Source of the DNA: Scleroderma bovista
Lineage: Eukaryota; Basidiomycota; Agaricomycetes; Boletales; Sclerodermataceae
Reading direction: 5' to 3'
Assembly: GCA_037178675.1 (NCBI GenBank)
Contig: JAYMGJ010000278.1
Span: forward strand, 1-61,978
Length of the DNA: 61,978 nucleotides
Each line of letters begins with the position of its first letter. Within the stretch, counting starts at the first letter, position 1. Both the position numbers and the translations under genes were made by a program. The notes below the pieces were generated by a model. It ran no database searches and was not told the origin of the DNA. It worked only from the letters and a program-made list of their open reading frames with translations. Shown here piece by piece: positions 56,724-61,978 of this stretch.

Positions 56724-58256
56724 TCAGTTCTGATTGTTACGTCCAAGTGGGACAAGCGTCCTTCCATTGACCACTGGTGCATCTAGGTGTTTGCTGTGTT
56801 TCTTTGCCTGTCTCTCGACCATCCAGTCTAGGGTCCGTTGTTGAATAGAGGTGTCATCAGGCTGACGCGCCTCTGCTGGGTGGGGTTGGGAGGGGATGAT
56901 GGGGCCTGATGGTTTGGGCGGGAGTGCAACCTGCATCCATGGTTCTTCGGTCGGGAAGTAGGGCATTGAATTTTCTGGGGTGCAGGCGTTGAGCGCTTTG
57001 AGTTGGGATTTGTATTCTGGGCATTCTTTATCAGCGCTGCTATGTGAGGGAGACCTGCAGTTGACACAGTAGAATGTGCGATATGAGTTGCAGCTGGTGT
57101 GACGATGCTCTCCTCCGCAGGTGCCACATGTGTCTTTCTCTTCTGTGCAGTTTTTTGCCATGTGGCCCCAGCGTTGGCACTTGAGGCATTGTAAGGGTTC
57201 CCTCTTGTCCTTGAGAGGTTGGAGTTTTCCTAGGTCGTAGTACATACCTCCCTCAATAAGTTTATTTGCTGCTTTGGGGTCATTTAGAGACATCAGTGCG
57301 TGGGCCACACGTTGGTTTCTCTTGCAACTTCGGGGGTTCTTGATCCACTTCAAGTGGGTGATGGAATTTCTGGGGATGTCATTGGTTTGCTCTATCTCAC
57401 GTAGAGTGGATTTATCGTCCACTTTAGTTGTGATTGGCACAAAGGGGATTAGGAGGTTGTACGTTCTGTCCTTGATGCGTACATTGCCTCCAAGGCTTTC
57501 TGTTAGAATTAGTTTCCTGATCGGGTCTCTTACCCATCTTGCTGCTTCTGCTGATACCATTTCGATTAAATAGCCTCCATTTCTCAGGTGGATGAAGGCC
57601 TTCATTTGAAGGGAGAGTCCTCCACGGTCCTGTAGGTTCGTGAGTGCTTTCTGGATTAGGTTGACTACTTCGTTACATGGGGTGTCTCCGTTGAGTGTGG
57701 GATGGTCCGGATCTATGTCCAGTAGGATTTGCCTCTCTTTGATAGCCGTGTTTGCTCTGGTGTTGTCAGAGCACAAGGGGGGTTCTTGTACTGTTGGTTT
57801 AGCCTGGCAATGGTTCGTTAATAGAGCGTCCCTGTATGGGGTGTTGGGGGTGGAGTTGTCCTGCTGGTGGTGTGGGGCAGGGTGAGCAGGGATGGTGTTG
57901 GGTGCAGGAGGAGGGGGGAGGGTAGAGATGGTGTTTTTGATCTGAGTGGGGATGTCGATTAATTCATCTGCTGAGTTGCCAACAAATTGTGCAACGCTAT
58001 GCAGTTCATCTCTTGCTTCATTGATTGTCCTCACTAAGACATCTGTGGAGGTCTTGTTGGTCTCGGTTGACTTGCGGATGTCCTCTATGCAGGCCATCAG
58101 GGATTTGATCTGGGCACCGAGGTTGACGGGTGGAGAGTCAAGTTGGGTAGAGGCGATGGTTCCTGGGGGGTCGTTGTAATGGGAATAGTGTCCATGAGTA
58201 TGGCAACAGAGCATATTGCGTCCGCTATTACTGCCGTAATTCCTGGGGCTGAGCAC
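56724..58256 (-). CDS. LINE ORF1, gag-like zinc-knuckle protein
   Basis: An ORF of about 510 codons. The upstream-most in-frame start is GTG at 58256; the first ATG lies 14 codons later, so the true start is probably near 58214. The N-terminal half is a variable coiled-coil region. The C-terminal half carries CCHC-type knuckles: CLKCQRWGHMAKNC, CGTCGGEHRHTSC and CVNCRSPSHSSADKEC. Such proteins bind element RNA and form the ribonucleoprotein used for target-primed reverse transcription. No premature stop is seen. It ends 270 bp before the start of ORF2. Confidence 0.85.
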   Translation of the reverse strand: MLSPRNYGSNSGRNMLCCHTHGHYSHYNDPPGTIASTQLDSPPVNLGAQIKSLMACIEDIRKSTETNKTSTDVLVRTINEARDELHSVAQFVGNSADELIDIPTQIKNTISTLPPPPAPNTIPAHPAPHHQQDNSTPNTPYRDALLTNHCQAKPTVQEPPLCSDNTRANTAIKERQILLDIDPDHPTLNGDTPCNEVVNLIQKALTNLQDRGGLSLQMKAFIHLRNGGYLIEMVSAEAARWVRDPIRKLILTESLGGNVRIKDRTYNLLIPFVPITTKVDDKSTLREIEQTNDIPRNSITHLKWIKNPRSCKRNQRVAHALMSLNDPKAANKLIEGGMYYDLGKLQPLKDKREPLQCLKCQRWGHMAKNCTEEKDTCGTCGGEHRHTSCNSYRTFYCVNCRSPSHSSADKECPEYKSQLKALNACTPENSMPYFPTEEPWMQVALPPKPSGPIIPSQPHPAEARQPDDTSIQQRTLDWMVERQAKKHSKHLDAPVVNGRTLVPLGRNNQN

Positions 58257-58630
58257 GCTATGTTGAGAAGTGCCAAACTAAGGGATGGGTGGTCAGGGTC
58301 CTGGTCTGCAAGGAGGTAACGTTCTATCAGGTGTTTCCTTGCTTACCTAGTCTAGACCAGTGCCTTGTGCTGTACACGCTGCCACCCTTGACATTATTAC
58401 ACACAGCCTTTGCTCCACAGTGATGTCATTACATAGCCTTTTATCTGCACATAGCCTCATGAATAGCCTTGCATAGCCCTCGTGTACAGTAGTATATATA
58501 TGCTGCAATCCAGCACCCAGAGGCTCTCCATTCGAGCTCATCTTGGGTTTCTTACTCTAGATACTCGCGTCCTATTCCTCTCAGAGTCTTGTGTGTTAGG
58601 GTCCTTGGTTCTTTTGCCTAGGGTCATCTC
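58257..58630. other. Promoter-like interval between LINE and duplicated gene fragment
   Basis: Includes four CATAGCC-containing short repeats (58403-58470) and GTATATATATGC near 58491 in a TATA-like context. Nothing here matches the continuation of the repeat entered by the LINE. It could be an LTR fragment or host promoter, but no ends were recognised. Confidence 0.4.
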
Positions 58631-59515
58631 ATTGGATTTCTTTACTAAAATCATATTTACCTAGAAATATCATTGCAGGGAAATGATTCTCAACAACATC
58701 ATCGCCATAAAATCAGAAGACCTTGATGATGATCTACCAAGCTGGAAATGGCTCCAGCGTCTCATCAAAACTCCGGGAGAGGATGGTATGAGCTTAGAAG
58801 AAAGTTGTGTGGAAAATAGTGTTACAAATGTCCTTCGAGTGAAGAATATGGACTGGTGGAGGAATATTGAGAAGGAACTAGAAATTGTAGACCTTCAGTG
58901 GATTATTGACAAGGACATTTTTTCCCTGCAGGGTTCAAGACCTCTCCCTAGGAAGCATGCACCGGATAACCCAGTGACTTCTTGGGACCCAGTAATGGGC
59001 TTGCCCAAGGTGCTGCATGACAGCCTGTGGATGTCAGAGCTTAATGCATGACAAAAAGAATCACTCAAGATCTCAGATGAGAAGTTCCTGTGGATGAAAG
59101 TTGTTGTGGCTTGATCTCAGTAAGTAGTTTTGTTTCCATCCAGTTTACAATGACTGACTACAGCACCAGGTGTTGTATCCCTTGTGCATACAATTTACAC
59201 CTTACCTTCCCTCATGTATTATTTGGTGTCAATGTACTAATACCTGACTTGTGACTCAAATGGGGAGATATGTTGGAGCGAGGATTATTCTCAATTAAAG
59301 GACAGATATAAGAGACTCCCTTTCTAATGTAGGCTGGTCCAGAATGTGATTGGTTGTGATGAGCTTTGGGTGTGAAAAGGATGGGTGCCCAATGACCGGG
59401 TGATGACTGGACAATGATTGGGAGATTAGTTTTGGCCTGTACAAAACTTCAAGTTTATATAATAATATTCTCCTTGATTTAAATTTCAAAAATAAATTTG
59501 TGTCTCAACTCTGGT
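58631..59515 (+). pseudogene. Duplicated 3' fragment of the coiled-coil TE-associated gene
   Basis: Copy 2 of 23313-24200 in opposite orientation. It starts inside the last intron (TTGGATTTCTTTAC). It contains the final exon, with ORF 58683-59051 (DNIIAIKSEDLDDDLPSW-like start, then KKELEIVDLQ-type core and WMSELN end), and about 460 bp of 3' flank. CGA at 58836-58838 is intact where copy 1 has TGA. Upstream exons are absent, so the fragment is not a functional gene. Confidence 0.82.
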
Positions 59516-59846
59516 CAAATTTTCAAGTTTAGGCCATTGTTTAGGCAACCACAAAACAATAAGTTCCATTGCAGCTTAATTGTGAAGACCAAATTTTAAG
59601 TCTTCATGTGTGTTCTGTCTGATCTAATACTTAAAATTCACACCAATGTTTGGGACATGACAACACAATAGTGTAAACTTAGCATTTTTGCTGATGTGCA
59701 GACTGTTGACAGTACTTCAAACTCTGTCCATCCCAAAATGTTATCAAAATCTCAAAGTTTTCTCTTTACATTTTTCACTACATTTTTCCTAGTCCTAAAT
59801 ATTCACTGCCGCGTTGTGTTAGCACTGGCCTAAATATTGATCCATC
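59516..59846. other. AT-rich interval without a gene
   Basis: No ORF or repeat is recognised with confidence. The stretch ends at the proposed hAT terminus. Confidence 0.4.
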
Positions 59847-60195
59847 TAGTGTTGCCGTCGAAGTGAAGTCGCCTCGATGTGACGCGAAGTGACTCCGCAA
59901 AGTGGCACTTCATTGTCACTTCGACATTTCTGAACTCACCTGAACTACACCTCGAGTACTTCGCGAACTACCTACACAAGTATTTTACTACTTATCAAAA
60001 TAGATTACATACCCCTGTCTCAGCGTGAAGTACAGTAGGACTGAGTTGCACTCATAGGCAGACAAGTTATCTTCGTACCATAGACCTCTATTACATCACA
60101 TTTGTCCAAGTTGCGTCTGTCACAAGTCTTGGTCTTGGCCCGCCCCCAAACAACAAACAGTTTGAGGACTCCAACTGCCACACTCTCGTTCTGCG
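59847..60195 (+). repeat. Probable hAT left terminus and subterminal repeats
   Basis: The terminus is placed at TAGTGTTGCCG, a hAT-like start. It is followed by a cluster of CGAAGTGA and TCACTTCG motifs in both orientations over about 85 bp, the pattern of subterminal transposase-binding sites. The element's other end and target duplication lie beyond the window or are lost. Confidence 0.5.
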
Positions 60196-61158
60196 ATGCA
60201 GGACAATAATGCCCAGACTTACTACTCCCACAGCACTGGTGAGCTTTCGCAATGGCCTGTGCTGTTCCACTCAGGCTATGCCTCTCCTGGTTCTGTACCA
60301 GTTTCTATTCCCGCTCCTGTTTCCAGCAATCTTTCAATAGGACCCTTGGCTCCAACACGGCGTAGTTCCATCTCACCTTTAGGAACACCCCATGGAACCT
60401 TCGAATCACTTCAAAACTTATCATCCAGCCCTATAATGCATAGCATGCACTTACAGCATGCTGCTGCCACATCTAGTGGCCCAGGTATGGTGCTACATCC
60501 GGGGATGCCTTCTATATCCAATCCTACCCGCTCTCCGAACCTATCAGCAGAGCAAAGTAACACATTTTTGCACACACCATTTTCCATGCCTCTGATCCCA
60601 CAGATCATTGTATCACAGCCGCCACAAGCAGGGACATTGCTTCAGCTACGGCAAGGAGACTCTGAGCAAGTAGGGACCTTAGTTTCCCAGCCTTCTGGGA
60701 GTGCTTTACAGGACACGACTGCAATGGTCGTTAATACGACGGCATCTGAACGACCTGGCAAGCAGACCCGAAAGCGGAAGAATCAGAGTACTACACCTGC
60801 AGTGGCAGGTTCAGCTCAAATGAGTAACGCACGAAAGAGACGCAAGAAGAATACCGGAGCTCCAGAGGTCCCTGCAGAGGCTGCAACTATTTGTGGCGTT
60901 GGACCGACCTCACCTGGCATATCAAGCAGCGCAGATCCTGGTGTACAGCCACCATGCCTCAACGTAGATTCTGTTGGTGCATCAGAGCGACAGAGGATAA
61001 CAAAGGCTCCCAGAGACTCGAAGAACAGTGCCACAGATGTTTGGTATTTCCTTTGGGCTGTGGATAGTGTGGGGAAGCCAGAGGCTATGCCTGAAGATCA
61101 ACCACGATTGAGTCATAGGCCAGACTCAGACTTTGTTGCCTGTCGGTTGTGTGGGTAG
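60196..61158 (+). CDS. N-terminal part of a hAT transposase, truncated
   Basis: ORF from ATG 60196, 320 codons. About 190 Ser/Pro/Gln-rich residues are followed by a basic stretch (KQTRKRKNQS, NARKRRKKN), a likely nuclear localisation signal. The segment TDVWYFLWAVDSVGKPE, PEDQPRLSHRPD and CRLC is the start of the BED-type zinc finger region in fungal hAT transposases. The frame closes just after the first Cys pair of that finger, and the next 800 bp is satellite repeat. Either an intron begins here and the array lies inside it, or the element was cut. Confidence 0.7.
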   Translation: MQDNNAQTYYSHSTGELSQWPVLFHSGYASPGSVPVSIPAPVSSNLSIGPLAPTRRSSISPLGTPHGTFESLQNLSSSPIMHSMHLQHAAATSSGPGMVLHPGMPSISNPTRSPNLSAEQSNTFLHTPFSMPLIPQIIVSQPPQAGTLLQLRQGDSEQVGTLVSQPSGSALQDTTAMVVNTTASERPGKQTRKRKNQSTTPAVAGSAQMSNARKRRKKNTGAPEVPAEAATICGVGPTSPGISSSADPGVQPPCLNVDSVGASERQRITKAPRDSKNSATDVWYFLWAVDSVGKPEAMPEDQPRLSHRPDSDFVACRLCG

Positions 61159-61179
61159 GTTGTACAGGTAGTTCAGTCA

Positions 61180-61978
61180 CAAACCCTCGCAAAAGTGGGT
61201 CATCGGACATGTACATTTGCCTGTAAAGGTGGGACTAGCCGACGCCGGCCGATGCTCGCAGAACTGGGCCAGGCCGATGTTTTCTATTATTGCAAATCTA
61301 GTACAGGCCTGAGGGACATTAATCACTGCAAAACTGGGATGGGCTGATGTTTGATAAAAATTGCAGAACTGGGACTGGTGGGAGCATTGTAAAACTAGGT
61401 CAGGCCTGTTGAACAAAAAAATTGACAAGTGTTGCAAAGCTGGGACTGGCCGATGTTGTAGATACATTGCAAAACTGGGTCAGGCCTGTTGAGAAAAAAG
61501 TTGTCAATTACTGCAAAACTGGGTCAGGCTGACATGGCAGAATGGGGTCAGGCCTTTTGAGGAAAAAATTGTCAAGCATTGCAAAACTGGGTCAGGCTGA
61601 CATTGTATATACATTGCAGAACTGGATCAGGCCTGTTGAGAAAAAAAGTTGTCAAGCATTGCAAAACTGGGTCAGGCTGACATTGCAGAACTGGGTCAGG
61701 CCTGTTGAGGAAAAAGTTGTCAAGCATTGCAAAACTGGGCCAGGCTGACATTGCAGAACTGGGTCAGGCCTGTTGAGGAAAAAGTTGTCAAGCATTGCAA
61801 AACTGGGCCAGGCTGACATTGCAGAACTGGGTCAGGCCTGTTGAGGAAAAAGTTGTCAAGCATTGCAAAACTGGGCCAGGCTGACATTGCAGAACTGGGT
61901 CAGGCCTGTTGAGAAACAAAGTTGTCAAGTACTGCAAAACTGGGTCAGGCCTGTTGAGCAAAAAAGTTGTCAACCATT
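61180..61978. repeat. Satellite array, 68-bp unit, continuing past the window
   Basis: The unit starting GTTGTCAAGCATTGCAAAAC repeats at 61716, 61784 and 61852 with perfect 68-bp spacing. Each unit has two related halves (ATTGCAAAACTGGGCCAGGC and ATTGCAGAACTGGGTCAGGC). Units to the left, 61180-61650, are degenerate and irregular. ORFs read through the array are repeat artefacts. Confidence 0.95.

Larger units (their letters stand above)
51773..58256 (-). mobile_element. Non-LTR retrotransposon (LINE), Tad/I-like organisation
   Basis: A 16-base T run at 51773-51788 is the poly(A) tail on the minus strand. Reading leftwards from 58256: a gag-like ORF1 with zinc knuckles, then ORF2 with AP-endonuclease, reverse transcriptase, RNase H and a C-terminal zinc motif, then about 740 bp of 3' UTR. 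ORF1 is open but ORF2 is broken. The 5' limit is uncertain, and no target duplication could be found because the repeat it entered does not resume on the right. Confidence 0.9.

Noticed and set aside
58320..58630. A solo LTR with TATA box
   Set aside because: GTATATATATGC and short CATAGCC repeats look promoter-like, but no TG...CA ends, polypurine tract or second copy were found.
61177..61973. ORFs rich in NRPDPVLQ repeats
   Set aside because: They are translations of the satellite array and change frame with unit variation.
1..61978. CRISPR array, tRNA or rRNA genes
   Set aside because: No regular repeat-spacer structure, cloverleaf-like sequence with a TTC-box or rRNA core motif was noticed. 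A covariance-model search would be decisive for tRNAs.

Overview
The window looks like a transposon-dense accessory region of a basidiomycete fungus, most likely an Agaricomycete. The grounds are short GT-AG introns of about 44-60 nt, two Plavaka-type transposases, a fungal CACTA-like transposase, PIF/Harbinger, hAT, Ty1/copia, Ty3/gypsy and non-LTR elements, and several protein families that I associate with transposon-rich Agaricomycete regions. All identifications come from reading the sequence; no database was searched.

Layout. 1-6173: a Ty1/copia element on the minus strand, truncated by the window edge and split by a 551-bp hAT-type MITE. 6174-8075: remains of a PIF/Harbinger element that the copia element abuts. 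8.3-9.4 kb: a decayed DUF6532-like gene. 9.4-12.2 kb: dispersed repeats and one unrecognised ORF. 12.3-15.4 kb (+) and 17.4-20.8 kb (-): two decayed Plavaka transposases that converge on a repeat-filled gap. 21.0-26.5 kb: two decayed TE-associated genes. 26.8-42.0 kb: a block of intron-rich genes that mostly read cleanly (a GRPGRGGYNLE-motif protein, an Spt5-like NGN/KOW protein, an F-box-like protein, a WD40 protein with a membrane segment, two very small genes, a gene with duplicated exons, and the C-terminal part of a Num1/Mcp5-type PH protein), plus a 362-bp palindrome. 43.1-47.0 kb: a nearly complete CACTA-like transposase with one frameshift. 47.5-51.8 kb: a second copy of a structured repeat, a decayed cysteine-rich coiled-coil gene, a gypsy LTR and further repeats. 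51.8-58.3 kb: a non-LTR retrotransposon on the minus strand. 58.6-59.5 kb: an inverted second copy of 23.3-24.2 kb. 59.8-62.0 kb: the 5' part of a hAT element running into a 68-bp satellite that continues past the window.

Two patterns stand out. First, every premature in-frame stop I found in the decayed elements is TGA. In one case a second copy in this window still has CGA at the same codon, and that pair of copies differs mostly at CpG sites in both directions. This indicates CpG-to-TpG/CpA decay such as deamination of methylated cytosine. Second, at least three genes in the intact block carry tandemly duplicated internal exons, in two of them clearly together with their introns. A fourth locus has 129-bp repeats with intron-like boundaries. 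I read the window as an old, probably methylated transposon graveyard surrounding a small block of intact accessory genes.
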